Source: Dryomyza anilis
Lineage: Eukaryota > Arthropoda > Insecta > Diptera > Dryomyzidae
Assembly (NCBI GenBank): GCA_951804985.1
Contig: OX638130.1
Coordinates: 41,441,475-41,505,474, forward strand
Direction of reading: 5' to 3'
Length of the DNA: 64,000 nt
Both the position numbers and the translations under genes were made by a program. Below, piece after piece: positions 32,755 through 44,080 of the stretch. Every line of letters begins with the position of its first letter. Positions within the stretch are counted from its first letter, which is position 1. The notes under the pieces were generated by a model, which was given only the letters and a program-made list of their open reading frames with translations, did no database searches and was not told where the DNA came from.

Positions 32755-33963
32755 CATAAATCTGCTCGTCCCAAATGTACTACTTTCATTTTTCGTCTTA
32801 CGCCAATTTTGAATCCGATACACTACATCATTAATTCTTTTAATTATCTTATATGGTTCTTCCCAGTGTGTTTGTAGCTTAGGGGATAAGTCTTTCTTTG
32901 TGGGTTATAGAGCAAATCAAGTTCTCCTTCCGTAAATCCCATGGCCTACATCTTATCACTCACAAATTGTGTACGCTGCCTTAAAAACTGATGCACTTCG
33001 TTCATTTCTTCACTTTTTCTGGAAACATAATTGTGTACAGGAATTCCAGCTGAAGGACTCGCACCAAACTTTAAATCCGCAGGTAGTCTTAAGTCTGTTC
33101 CAAAAGCAATTTTTGCAGGTGAAGCAACTGTGGTGTCATGAACCGCCGTTCGATAAGCCATGAGAAACAGTGGTATAAGTGTATCCCAATCGTTTTGATT
33201 TTTATCAACCACTTTTCTGAGATACTCTTCCGAAGTCCGATTGAATCTCTCTACCATGCCATCAGATTGCGGATGCAAAGGCGTTGTTCGTGTTTTGTAT
33301 ATGTTGAGGATTTTGCATACAGCAGACTGAAAATTTCTTCCTTCTAAATTTTTTCTTCTAAATGCAATCTAACGGTACTCTAAAACGGCTTACCCAGTTG
33401 TTAACTAATTCATCCGCAACTGTTGTGGCTTCTTGAGTCGGCATGGGATACACTTCAGGCCACTTGCTGAAGTAGTCACTGACGACAAGGACATACTAAT
33501 TATTCGCATCACTGATTGGAAACGGCCCGGCGACATCCATGGCAATACGCTCGAATGGTGCTCCCACGTTGTACTGATACATCTTGCCGCGACTTCAGAC
33601 TGTTGGTCCTTTTGCTGGTACACATTGCGGGCAACTGCGAATCCAATCGGCGACTGACTCTTGGCATCCAACCCAATAAAAACGTTTCTTAACCTTCTGG
33701 ACCATTTTATTTATGCCCAAATGACCTCCACTAGATTTACTATGGTATTCCGATAATATCTCTTTTATTTTTGATTTGGGAATAACAATCAAATTACTTT
33801 CGGATCTGCCATCTTCACTTTCCCAGGAGCGATATAAACAACCAATTTGCAGTTTCAAACTTTGCCACTGTGCCCAGTAAGCTTTATTTATTGGACTGTC
33901 AGAAACGACCTCTTCACACGTTGGCTTCCTTTTCTGCTCCATCAATATCACAATTTTCGTGAG
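32755..33963 (-). pseudogene. gypsy integrase (copy 1), frame-broken
   Basis: Minus-strand order: a zinc-binding/H2C2 segment (GGHLGINKMVQKVKKRFYW, then CPQC), a core with stops, HPQSDGMVERFNRT, which carries the core's final conserved region, MAYRTAVHDTTVASPAKIAF, and a C-terminal tail. It would insert element cDNA into host chromatin. Breaks fall at about 33600, 33405 and 33280. Confidence 0.85.
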
Positions 33964-34610
33964 TTATGGCTCACTTCTCTGATCATTTTGAATTTGTTCT
34001 GCGGTCCATTGGTCATCAGACAAAACATTCAACAAACGAATATCAAGTATGTGTGCCCTTCCTTCTGCTCTTAAACAATGTTTGATTTCCAGTTTACATG
34101 GTTGACGTGACAGGTCATCTGCATTTCCATGATGTCCCCTTTTACGATGTTCGATGGTGAAATCGTACCTCTGTAATCGCTCTATCCAACGCGCTATTTG
34201 GCCTTCTGGGTATTTAAACTGAAGTAACCATCTCAGTGCTGCGTGTTCGGTTCTCAAGTGAAACTGTTGACCGTACAGATACTTGTGGAAAATATTCAAA
34301 CTTTCGATTACTGCAAGAAGCTCCCTCCTGCTGACACAGTAATTTCGCTCTGGCTTGGACAAGATTTTACTGTAGTATGCGATCACTTTTACTTGTCCAT
34401 AGATCACTCCGCCTATTCCGTATTTACTTCCATCCGTGTCCTAGAATTGGTGCCGAACACAGTAATTCTTTCAGTTTCAAAAACGCTTTTTCTTGATCAT
34501 CGGCCCATTGAAAAGCTCGGTTATTACTTGTTAACTCGTGAAGACTACTTGCAACATTGCCAAAACCCGGAACAAATCGTCAGTAGCCCCAAGAAGCTTC
34601 GTAGGTTATG
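33964..34610 (-). pseudogene. gypsy RNase H (copy 1), frame-broken
   Basis: Contains VKVIAYYSKILSKPERNYC, RRELLAVIESLNIFHKYLY, HLRTEHAALRWLLQFKYPEG, RWIERLQRYDF and KRGHHGNADDLSR, the end of the gypsy RNase H/connection. The N-terminal TDAS catalytic strand lies in damaged sequence near 34440. The RNase H would degrade the RNA strand after reverse transcription. Confidence 0.8.
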
Positions 34611-35222
34611 TGGTCTGGGCCACTCCTTTAAGGCAACTATTTTATTCTCGTCGGTATGTACACCTTCTGTGGTAACCCGATAACCCAGTGTGAAAACCAC
34701 GTATCCAAGGTGTCATCGATTCTGGGTAGTGGATAACTATCTTTCTTTGTGACATCAGTAAGTTTTCTGTAATCAACGCAGAACCGAGTACTACCGTCCT
34801 TCTTTTTCACGAATATTACTGGTGAACTCCATGGACTCTCAGATGGTTCCACCACGCCATGTGATACTTCGTCTCTTTTCGTAAGTGGTACCCGTCTTGG
34901 TACTTCAATTGCTTTAGAATCACCAGTGTCTATTCAATGTTTTACAATGGCAGTTCTGCTATCCTTTTGGCCCTTTTCAGCAAATATACACCGATATTTA
35001 TCAATTAGCTTTTGCACTTGGCTCTTTTCTTTGGCAGCCAAATCCTTCGTCCACTCATTTATAAACCTGTGAGTAGATTTTTTATAATCGCTGATGCCTC
35101 TAGACACTGGCCTATCACTGTTCCCTTTTTGATTAATTTTGAGGAGTTTTCCAAATTGAGAACTCTTATATGTATAATTTTGTCTTTCGCCGCCTCAAGA
35201 AGTGTTCTTCCTACAATTATAT
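34611..35222 (-). pseudogene. gypsy reverse transcriptase (copy 1), palm deleted
   Basis: The pre-RT segment IIVGRTLLEAAKDKIIHIRV is followed by a degraded linker and [40 protein letters not shown] and RIDDTLDT. The sequence then jumps to the region after the palm (thumb, PRPHNLRSFLG-like remnants near 34580-34640). The YxDD catalytic motif is therefore missing. The solo LTR at 35223 separates this part from the protease. Confidence 0.8.
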
Positions 35223-35764
35223 TGTTACGAAAAGATGTAATTTTCCCCATAGTGCAAGCAATCAACAATAATTAATGAGACGCAAGACAATTAAGCGCAC
35301 TAAGCATGTGTTAGAAAGAGACGGAAGATCATTCAGCGTACTGAGGCAGTGCGTGAGAAAGAGATGGAAGATCACCGCATTAAAACACATGAGTGCGAAT
35401 GAGATGCCAATAGCATGCGTCATTCACGAAACGAGTAGAAGGTTCTCGAAACAAGTCGAAGCTTGTCGAAACGTGTCGAACTGATGCATGCAGTATATAA
35501 GGGAGCCGCATCAGAGGTACAGAGTTCAGTTGTGATTTAATAGTGAACTAGTGCGTCTCGTGAATGAACATTGTAAAGATAAATTGTAGTAATTCAGCAG
35601 TTGATATAAGTGATTATTCTTTAAGTTGTTATTTAAATAAATAATGTTAATTAATACTAGTTGAAATAATACTAGTTAAAACCAAATATAAGTGCGTTTT
35701 TTTTGTACACAATCCAGCGATACGAACTCGTAGAACAATTTCCGTAGACTGAATTTTCGAAACA
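35223..35764 (+). repeat. solo LTR of the same family inserted in pol, ATAT duplication
   Basis: A complete 542-bp LTR, TGTTACGAAAAGATG...TTTTCGAAACA, in the orientation opposite to the host element. The target duplication ATAT lies at 35219-35222 and 35765-35768. Copy 2 (about 61795-61835) shows the uninterrupted sequence, proving insertion. It gives the reference length of the LTR. Confidence 0.95.
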
Positions 35765-36360
35765 ATATTATATTTATAATGCTCTTTGTTTGCTTCAATA
35801 ACCCACAACTTGCTTATCCCGCAATCTCCATTTTATTTCGCCCAAACATTTGCTTCTGAATTAGGTGATATTTTTCTATTTTTATCAACGATAACTTGTT
35901 TAATTTTAGAGCTCTGGTCACAATCAATGTTTAGTTGGATCTCTGTGTTGGCATAACCCAAAATTTTTCTTGTTAAATCTCGAATGAAGGCGATGCCAAG
36001 TATTATTTTGAATACTATTTCTGCCACTATAAAATCATGCTTAACTGTCGTAGTACCAATCGTGATTTCCTTGGTAATCTTTCCTCTAATAGGGGCCGCA
36101 TTAACTGTAGCTGTTTGCAATCTTATTCCTATAAGCGGCTCTACTTCGTCCTTAACCAGGTTACTTCTTATTATTGAGTGTGAAGCTCCCGTATCCAATG
36201 TCACCATATATGCTGAACAATCAATGAGTACTTCGATAGTTAAGCTATTCGGCTTTCGAGCATTTTGTGAAATGGAGATTCTGGGGCAATCAGTTATGGG
36301 AGTCAGATCGTGCCCCGCAGAATTGACTCGTTTTAGTTTAAAGATTGTTTAAAATTGTTA
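35765..36360 (-). pseudogene. gypsy aspartic protease (copy 1)
   Basis: VTLDTGASHSIIRSNLV holds the catalytic DTG; GTTTVKHDFIVAEI and ILGIAFIRDLTRKILGYANT are the later strands, with ILGIAF in place of the usual ILGMDF. It continues as CDQSSKIKQVIVDKNRKISP, with a stop near 35830. It would cleave Gag-Pol. The homologous part of copy 2 is at 61860-62340. Confidence 0.85.
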
Positions 36361-37400
36361 TTTTCGACATGATCCTTTCTTTCTGCATCTGATTGATTAA
36401 TTGTGCGATTGATTTATTCTGCGCTTGCGATTTTTACGACAATTACGTGCCATATGTATCATAGTTGTAACATTTCCTTTTAAATTGGTTTTCGCGATTT
36501 GCACCTGTGTATTCGGATTTATTTCCTACCTTAACCACTTGGCACACTACTTGAAATAAGTCATCACTTTCCATATATATTCTACGGGCCTTGAAAACTG
36601 GTCGACACAACGTATTTGCGGTCTCCTGGGTAAGTGCTATGGTTACAGTTTCTGGCATAATCACTGTTGCACGTTTTGTCTCCGGATCACGTATGCCATT
36701 AACAAACGCATCGATCTTTTCTATGAAATCACTGGTGGAATCTGCATACGACAAATAATACGACAAATGCGCAAGCCTCTCGACGTCCGCTGCATACGCC
36801 TGCAATGTTTCATAATTTCCTTGCATTCGGCTCTTTAGTTCCATTCTGTAGATCTGCTTTATGTCATCACTGCCATATTTGCGTTGCAGTGCAGCCATAA
36901 CCGCTAAATAACTGTTTCTATAACTTTCTGAAACAGTCTGCAATACTTCGGCAGCGCCTACTTTTAGGGCCACAATAAACGCTGCTAAGCTTTGGAATTT
37001 TCTTGAAGTTCTGTTTTAAGTTGATTGGAATTTTCCTGAAGCTTCTGTTCCATTTTGTTTGCATATTCTTGAAGCTGTTTGGAATTTTACTGAAGCTTCT
37101 GTTCCAATTTGTTAGCATTTTCTTGAAGCTGTTTGGAATTTTCTTGAAGCTGTAGTTGTATAGCTGCGAGCAACTGGCTCATATCAAAACTTTGGGACTG
37201 TACTCTTTGCTCAGTATCCAAATTTTCCAAATTGCTGCAGCTTCTACTTCAAACTCATGGTCCGCGAGATCAATGCCTTGAACATTCAATTCCTCCAATA
37301 GACGCTAATGTAGCTCTACTTTCGTACAAGCAGTTGGAAGATCACGATTCGCCAGCTCCTCTTTTAGCTGGTCAGCTTTAAGTTGTTCGAATTTAACCAT
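36361..37400 (-). pseudogene. gypsy gag (copy 1) with SAP-like and coiled-coil parts
   Basis: From the ATG at 37400 (MVKFEQLKADQLKEELANRD) a SAP-domain-like motif reads LKADQLKEELANRDLPTACT, with K-x-EL-x-RLLEEL after one stop. It is followed by a Gln/Asn/Leu coiled coil of repeated LQENSKQLQE/NANKLEQK units (37160-36960, two stops). A capsid-like region follows (VMAALQRKYGSDDIKQIYR, FVNGIRDPETKRATV), then a degenerate CYNY-type knuckle near 36465. The start is chosen as the first ATG 32 bp downstream of the primer site. Confidence 0.8.
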
Positions 37401-37431
37401 TTTGTATCACATTTTGTTTAACCATTTTGTA

Positions 37432-37447
37432 CCACTTCTGACACCAA
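37432..37447 (-). other. primer binding site of gypsy copy 1
   Basis: Minus-strand TTGGTGTCAGAAGTG directly follows the LTR end CGTAACA, the position of the tRNA primer site. I do not assign the tRNA. Confidence 0.75.
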
Positions 37448-38377
37448 TGTTACGAAAATTAAGTCTACGGAACACTGTTCTACGAGTTCGTATCGCTGGA
37501 TCGTATACAAAATAAAAACACACCTATATTTGGTTTTAACTAGTATTATTTCAACTACACTAAGAAAATAGAATGTGAGAGTGTTGCTGCAACTAAAATA
37601 CTACTCGCTTTAACAATTCGAATATGCAGGAAAGACAAATAAATTTGCAGTAAAAGTTTAAACAATTTGTAAACATCACATATTTTGTATTATTTGTAAA
37701 CATCACATATTTTGTATTATTTGTAAAATGTTTCTTACAAACATCACGAAAAATGTTATATTTGTGGTAGATTCACTGAAACAACAAGAGAAATAGGTAG
37801 CATTGCTGCAATTATTCACATAATCCACAGATATTATTGCTTTTGTAGCAAAACTATTAATTTTGTCTAAATAACATAAAAAGTGTCAAATATTTGACTT
37901 GAATAATTTGCAACTGCAATGATGTTTAAAGCTCTAATACTTTTCAAACATTTTTCGTTTTCTTAGTATAGTATTAAATAACGTTATTTATTTAAATAAC
38001 TTGAATAATAATCATCTATATCAAACTGCTGAATTTCTACAATTTAGCTTAACAATGTTCACTCACGAGACGCACTAGTTCACTATCAAATCACAACTGA
38101 AGTGCTGTACCTCAGATGCGGCACCCTTATATACTTCATGCATCAGTTCGACACGTTTCGCCTAGCTTCGACATGTTTCGGGAACTTCTTCTCCTTTCGT
38201 TAATGACGCATGCTATTGGCATCTCATTTGCACTCATGTGTTTTAATGTGCTGATCTTCCATCTTTCTCGCACATTGCTTCAGTACGTTTTCTAACACAT
38301 TGCGCTGAGTTGTCTTGCGTCTCATTTATTATTGTTGATTGCTTGCACTACGGGGCAAATTACAACTTTTCGTAACA
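37448..38377 (-). repeat. 5' LTR of gypsy copy 1, split by a MITE
   Basis: LTR ends tgttacgaaaattaagtcta at 37448 and cttttcgtaaca ending at 38377. After removing the 411-bp MITE and its TA it is about 517 bp, close to the 542-bp solo LTR. Confidence 0.9.
37558..37968. mobile_element. 411-bp MITE, TA duplication, in the 5' LTR
   Basis: Ends cactaagaaaatagaa and, inverted, cgttttcttagta, with TA at 37556-37557 and 37969-37970. The interrupted LTR reads through in other copies (caactagtattaatt). TA duplication and short TIRs indicate Tc1/mariner-type mobilisation. An internal 30-bp direct repeat (catcacatattttgtattat) lies at about 37675-37735. Confidence 0.8.
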
Positions 38378-38884
38378 ATATGTGAATTTTTTTTTTTGAA
38401 AAAAAAAAGAATTTGTTTTGTTTTAATATTTAATTAATTTTGTCCAACATTACCTATATTTTATAAACAAAATTTTATTTTTGTTTTTTCACTTACTTAG
38501 TTGTAACCGAAAAAGCCAAAAAGGCGGAGCCTAATTGTAACCGTTTACTTTTATACATTTCCATGAAGTTTCGGTTTTGATTTTACATGTCTCATATTAT
38601 TAACCCCATATGAGTTAATAAAATGAGACCAATGACCAATGCAATATGATATAAATTTATTGTGTTTTGATTTGTAATTGATTCGTATTTGCATTTTTTT
38701 TTTCGAACGAATCCCATGCCCTCTTACCCGCCCAACCGACCGAGAGCCACATCCGTATATCGCGCGGATTTATGACCGTTTCTTGAGCAGCCCGAGCTTG
38801 TCATATTCACGAGAATTCGAGAGTTAACTTCTGATAAATATCATCAGATAACTATAAAAAGTCTCATTAAAATATACAAAGTCT
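38378..38884. other. spacer, no gene seen
   Basis: AT-rich with one GC-richer patch at 38705-38810 of unknown origin. No ORF is supported. Confidence 0.5.
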
Positions 38885-39800
38885 GATTAACTATTAAGGT
38901 GTTGAAAGATATTATTTTTTACTACGTCAATCGAGTCAGAAAGATAGAAAAGAACATATAATTCATTAAAATCATTGCATATCCGACGGAACGAATCGTT
39001 AGAGCTAAATATGCTCAATTTTATCGGATTATATTGTCTGGTTTGCCTTGCAGAACAATTTAGGGATATATTTTCAAATAAATAACTTGATTCTATGCCA
39101 CCATTAATAATTATAAATACAAATATGGCACCAAGCATTGTTCGTCTGCTTTTAAGAGTGGGAAGATTAAGTAATTTTAGTCGATATTCATAGGATGGAA
39201 GGTGTATATCCGGATTTCAATGGAGGGGTTTCGAAGAGAAAATAATAAAAATTGCTTTTGAACTGATGATCAATAGTGTCATTATGTATATTATAGTGTG
39301 GGTTCCAAGCAATGGATGCATATTCCAAAATGCGACGTACAAGTGAGGTCAGACTCTTTAGACTAGCGTTTTATAAATCCTAGAACACCTTTAGCTTTAT
39401 TTGTCATTGTATTAATGTTTGGATGAAAACGAAGCTAGGGTCCATAGATACTCCTAAGTCGTTGAATTATTTCCAAAAATGCTATAACTTTTAGAAATAG
39501 TGTATCTACGAGAGTAGGTAATTTGCTTACATTTCTTGAGATTAAGGTTAACGGTGCTGTAAGAACAACATTCTTCTATCCTATTTAGATCTTCTTGAAT
39601 ACAAGATTGCTGTACTGCATCGTTAAATGAATGGAATAATTTGACATCATCTATACATTAAAATTCTAGTGTTTAATAACTGACGGTATGTAATTTATAA
39701 ATAAGATAAATAATATTGGGCCAAGATGACTTTCTTATGGAGCACCTGACCAAACCGAAATATACCTTGATGTAGCTTCCTTAAATAAGACTCTCTGTTT
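38885..39800 (-). pseudogene. LINE RT C-terminal half, second family
   Basis: Minus-strand frames give LGPILFILFINYIPSVIKH (motif B and following helix), VNLNLKKCKQITYSRR across a frame change, NTMTNKAKGVLGFIK, LPSYEYRLKLLNLPTLKSRR-like and MLGAIFVFIIINGGIESSYL. This is the thumb and C-terminal part of a jockey-superfamily LINE different from the CR1-like copies. Many stops are present and the 3' UTR is not identified. Confidence 0.75.
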
Positions 39801-39834
39801 GAAGCCCCTGCCCCTGGATTTGTAAGCCCCTGAC

Positions 39835-39965
39835 CAAATGTACGAGTTGTATTCCATCTTAGGCCGCATATATGTAGGTGTTGTAGACAGTGAGTAAGTC
39901 AGCAGGAGTGAAGTATGTCTTTCGACACGTCAAATATATGATCATTCCAACGGAGGTCACATTGA
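39835..39965 (-). pseudogene. CR1-like LINE fragment fused to the second LINE family
   Basis: The reverse complement matches 1910-2065 of LINE copy 1 (gtgacctccgttggaatgat, gtcgaaagacatacttcact, gcggcctaagatgg), with a short internal deletion. It abuts the other LINE family at about 39830, forming a junction of two unrelated LINEs on the same strand. Confidence 0.7.
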
Positions 39966-40019
39966 ATTTTTTTTACAAGTTAACCACCGCACCGGGGTTA
40001 ACTAGTGTTAATCGTAGGA

Positions 40020-40805
40020 AAGGATTATAGGTAAGAGGAGGGAGGAAAGATGGAGTAGTGTCGGTGAATGTTTACTTTGAATTTGCCAATATCAAAAATG
40101 TCGGGAAAAACAGACGCAGGGAGATTGTTGCACTAACGTATCGTGCGAATAAAGAACGAATTCTCTCGGTAATTCATGGTTTTGTTGAGAGCCGAGTGAA
40201 CTACGAAGGGATGGGCTTGGTTCGATGCCCGAGTAGAACGAGAGAACACACGACTTGGTGGAATCAGGTTATGTATTTCCCTCGAACACTTACCATTGTA
40301 ATACCTATAAAACAGGCTTACACACCCTACGGTCCTTCGGTGCTCAAGAGAACCAATAGACAATGAAATATTTTCATCCCCTATTAAATATATCGCACGT
40401 TGTTGAATTCGGTCCAGGATTCCGCAATATACACAGAGCACAGAGGGAGGGGTGAATTCATTCTTTTGTGAGATAGCAGACAACATTGGGTCTTGCTTGC
40501 ATTAAAATCCACTCTATTTGCGAGACCCCCCTTTGGGCAAGGTTACGCAACGGACAAACCAGCGTTGACGCACACTTCTTCAACACATGGGCAGATTGAC
40601 ATCTGGCCCTGAGGCTTTGTTAATGTTGAGGTTTGCTAAAACCTTTTTAACTGCTCGATTTCGAAAATTAACTGCCCGAGTTCGAAAAGTCGACAACCAC
40701 TGCCCGGGTTGATTGCTTTCTGGAAGCGTTGAATTATTTGCTTATAATTCTGCCAGGACATTGGCTTTCTCAACCGGTCAGTAAAGATCTGGCCATTCAT
40801 AACAT
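40020..40805 (-). pseudogene. CR1-like LINE copy 2, RT part with deletions
   Basis: It resumes the LINE at the ADLNKASGPD region (40560-40630), then skips to DPMLSAISQKNEF and to DRIQQRAIYLIGDENISLSI, SLEHRRTVGCVSLFYRYYNG, HNLIPPSRVFSRSTRASNQA and MNYRENSFFIRTIR, the RT C-terminus and element end. Compared with copy 1, two blocks of about 690 and 240 bp are deleted, including the catalytic palm. Confidence 0.8.
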
Positions 40806-40879
40806 CGTGCTACAATAATCCAAAAAATTGTTCACACTTAATAAAATCGATATGTACGTAAAAATAGAGACCAAACCAA

Positions 40880-41215
40880 GGATATGTGCGTTCACAGTTT
40901 TGCTGGATCAATTCGTTTGCGAATTTAAATTGCATTTAAAATGCAATTGTGTACAATATTTTGAAATAATTTCAAAAAATATATTTTTTGCGTCACTTTC
41001 AAAAACAATTAAATGCACCTTGTAGCAGATAACCCAATGATCGTGAATTCGAAAACCACTTCGCGATATCAATTCGCATCCTGGTTTTACTTGTATTTGA
41101 AGTGCAACTGCATATCATTTTTTAATATTTAGAAAATTATATATTTTTTTGCGTCTTTTTTAAAAACCAAGGATGGAATCTTGTAGCAGAATCTTGTGGC
41201 ATACTTCGTTAGAGT
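40880..41215 (+). repeat. left subrepeat array of the insert
   Basis: At least two units containing ttttttgcgtcactttcaaa, aacca..gatgg, atcttgtagcag and gaattcgaaaaccacttcgcg, spaced about 130 bp apart. The open frame at 40828-41025 is accidental. Confidence 0.65.
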
Positions 41216-41356
41216 CTGCCACCTCACTCCACCGCGATAGGTCAACATAAAAATTTAACTACTCCAGGTGGTACCCACAAAAGTGGCAATCCACCCGCTT
41301 CGGCGGCTGAGGCAAGAATTCTGGAGGCCTCAATCCACGCAACCAACACGGGTACG

Positions 41357-42268
41357 GTGAACCTTTCTGCTCCTGTAGCAGGGGGTTCATCGTGCCCCTC
41401 CATCTCCCAATTTTATGAGACAGCTAGGAATCTCGAGGAGGATAATGACAACGCAGTGAATTCCATACCAGTAGAGGAAAGTGTCGGTTCGATTATGCCT
41501 ACGACTAATCCTCCACTGTATGGCTGCCCGACAGTGTTGTTTTCTCTCTGGGCTCCATTCTGTCACGTATTTGGAAACATGGGTCGATCAAAGGAAAGTG
41601 GTGTCTTAACAGCATCTAATCCTAGAGAGTCCGACGCCCAACTGGAAGCTAAACTTCCATTGGAGACCGGACCCGGATCTCTGAATACATAGGTCAGGTT
41701 GTCCGATGCCCAGGTGAGTAGGAGAAGGAAGAATAAAGCGAAAGATCGCAAAGAGGCTGAAAAGGCTAAAGGCAACGTTGGAGCTTTCTCCTCCCCAGCT
41801 ACCACAGCAAAACGCGATAGATCGGTGGAGGTTACTCCGACTGAAGCCGGACCATCCGTTGCTGCTGTGGAGCAAAAGATGAATGATGCAGAAGAAAAGC
41901 ACTACACCGATAATCTTTGGCGCCTAGTCAGCACCGGCGGTATCAGTGCAAACGCAAAAAGCTATGAGACGAGTGATGGCATCATGAAGGTGATATGCTC
42001 GTTTCAAGCCAATTTCGATTGGATTGCCACAGCCGTTGCTAAAATCCCCCCTTTGGGCAAATCGCGCTTCGCTGTTTTCAGTGGAGACGAACCAAAACGC
42101 AGGCGAGAAATATGCTGGATACCTGGTCCTATCAGGGAAACAGCGGAAGTGCTTGCCTGCCTACGTGCTCAAACCAGGGCATCGCAACGAACGGATGGAA
42201 AATCTATAGCCATAAACCAGAGCGATATCCGTAGGACAAGGAGGGCTCAACCCTGGTTGTTGGCTTAG
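41357..42268 (+). pseudogene. LOA-clade LINE ORF1 (gag-like)
   Basis: The first part, from 41357 (MNLSAPVAGGSSCPSISQFY), ends at a stop near 41692. The second part, in another frame (VSRRRKNKAKDRKEAEKAKG), has the basic and Ala-rich region typical of LOA-type ORF1, then TDNLWRLVSTGG and AVAKIPPLGKSRFAVFSGDE. There is no clear CCHC knuckle. ORF1 proteins bind the LINE RNA. Clade call rests mainly on the endonuclease and RT that follow. Confidence 0.65.
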
Positions 42269-42397
42269 ACCAGAAGTCGTAAGATGTCATGCTATCCAAG
42301 TACGACAGTCATCTAAACTTATTCTTTGGACGGAACAAATTCCGAATCAATTCCAAATGAATAGGCACATGTTGAGAAAAGAGTTAATTACCCTGTC

Positions 42398-43025
42398 ATG
42401 ATATTTACTCAGATCAATCTGCAACATTCTAAAGCTGCTATCGCTTTACTAGGTAAGCGGCTCTCCATGTTGCATACATTACCTAACATCACAACCATTC
42501 AAGAACCATGGATGTATAACAAACTCATTTGTGGTCTTAGTGAACAACGTGGTGAAACCATACTATACGAAGAACAAGCCGCAAGGCCTAAAAGCTGTCT
42601 TATAGTATCGAAACACTTTGCTGTCACCAAGATAACCCAATTCTGGCGGCAAAACCTGTTGGCAGCCAAAGTGAGCTATGAAATAGTGGATGGAAACATT
42701 TGATTGTCGCCTCACTACTGCCTCCTCCGCCAAAGGCAATTGTTGAGCTCATAGAGTACTGTGATCTTAAGGAGACCGGCCTTATTCTTTGCTGTGACGC
42801 TCAACACACAGTAAATGCAACGGACGAGGTACCAGACTCCTTGACTTCATCATGACTTCCAATCTTAACATTCACAACACTGGTAATAAACCCACGTTTG
42901 TGACTGCTAGAAGACAGGAAGTGATTGACCTTACTTTGTCTAACTGAGAGAGTCAATCTTTAACTGGAAGGTTCTTAAAGAAGATTCTTTATCGGACCAC
43001 AGGTATATCGAGTTTCATACTGACC
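42398..43025 (+). pseudogene. LOA-clade LINE endonuclease
   Basis: IFTQINLQHSKAAIALLGKR is the LOA endonuclease start (QINLQHSK), followed by TIQEPWMYNKLICGLSEQ with the catalytic QEPW box. After frameshifts near 42703 come LPPPPKAIVELIEYC, GLILCCDAQHTV (GDxN-equivalent), NKPTFVTARRQEVIDLT and a final SDHR-type region. It would nick target DNA. Confidence 0.8.
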
Positions 43026-44080
43026 GAGAGGTGCTGCCCTCTATGACGGTAATAAACCCAACGACATGAACTTGAAAATTCCCTCAATATTCCTGTCAGA
43101 ATTCGTACTAAAGAAGGTATTGAGACATCCGTTCAAATTATGAATGACGTCATAAATTCTAGTTTTGTACGAACAAGTCCGCCATTCCTTGGTGGAACGC
43201 TTGTCTTGAAACCTTGCGTAAGGATTCCAGTAAGGATTACCGAGCTAAGCGGAAAGAATATAAGAAACTAATTCGAAAATCGAAAAGTGTTTCATACAAA
43301 GACTTCTGCAGTAGCATCGAATCCTGCAGTGAGACCAGCAGATTGGTCAAGTTTCTTAAAAGATACCGAACTGCCCGACTGGACTCACGGCGCAGATCTG
43401 ATGGCTCCGGGAAATCAAATCCAAATAGGGCCACTTTGTAATCCCAGCACTGGGGACTGCAATAACAACTCTAATGTGACAAAACATGACTGGCAGGTTG
43501 CCAGATTGGTTGTGTACGATGAAGCTATCCAATACGCAGTGGCCTCTTTTGAATGTAGCCTTCATTCCTAAAGTTGGGTCTGAAGCCAAGAGCTTCAGAC
43601 CCATTAGTATGATGTCCTTCATACTAAAGTGTCTAGAAAGACTAGTTGAGTTGCACATCAGAAAAACATCGTTGTCAAGGTACCCAATATCGTCAAGACA
43701 ACATGCCTACCAACGTGGAAAATCTTGTCAAACAGCATTGCAACATCTGGTTGGACGGATCGAGCATGCTTTTCAGAGGAAGATGTACATCATGGGCATA
43801 TTTGTTGACATCGAAGGTGCTTTTGATAATGCGACTTTTGATGGAATGTGTGACGCAGCTAGAAGGCTTGGAATAAACGAAACATTGGTCAATTGGTCAA
43901 TCCAGCACGTGCTGGATCTGAGGATAATCCATTTGGGCCAAAACCCGTGCTTGGAATACCTGTATCTACGGGAAAATTCGCCATCAGCTCTTAGGTCGCC
44001 TCCGCACACAAGAGCAGATGCCTAAACGAGTTGAAATGAAGATTTTCCAAGCTCATGGCATCGACGATAACCAAAAGATC
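43026..44080 (+). pseudogene. LOA-clade LINE reverse transcriptase, truncated
   Basis: VAFIPKVGSEAKSFRPISMM, LKCLERLVELHIR, SSRQHAYQRGKSCQTALQHL and MGIFVDIEGAFDNATFDGMC (palm motif A with DIEGAF) match LOA RT order. The sequence breaks after WSIQHVLDLRII; motif B and the FADD box are absent. Frame changes occur at about 43440 and 43570. The 5' part (43100-43480) is strongly eroded. Confidence 0.8.

Larger units (their letters stand above)
30161..38377 (-). mobile_element. gypsy-family retrotransposon copy 1 with nested insertions
   Basis: On the minus strand: 5' LTR 38377-37448, primer site, gag, protease, RT, RNase H, integrase, then the start of the 3' LTR (32754-32709) whose remainder lies at 30587-30161. 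Inserted later are a TA-flanked MITE in the 5' LTR, a solo LTR of the same family in pol, and foldback elements at 30.6-32.7 kb inside the 3' LTR. The outer flanks both show ATAT-like bases. All ORFs are broken. A second copy of the family lies at 58.8-63.1 kb. Confidence 0.9.

Noticed and set aside
40058..40366. Plus-strand ORF resembling the 2145-2594 minus-strand ORF (shared MYFPRTLTIVIPI end)
   Set aside because: Both are antisense translations of the same LINE RT C-terminal region (SLEHRR...FYRYYNG); the similarity is not a protein family.
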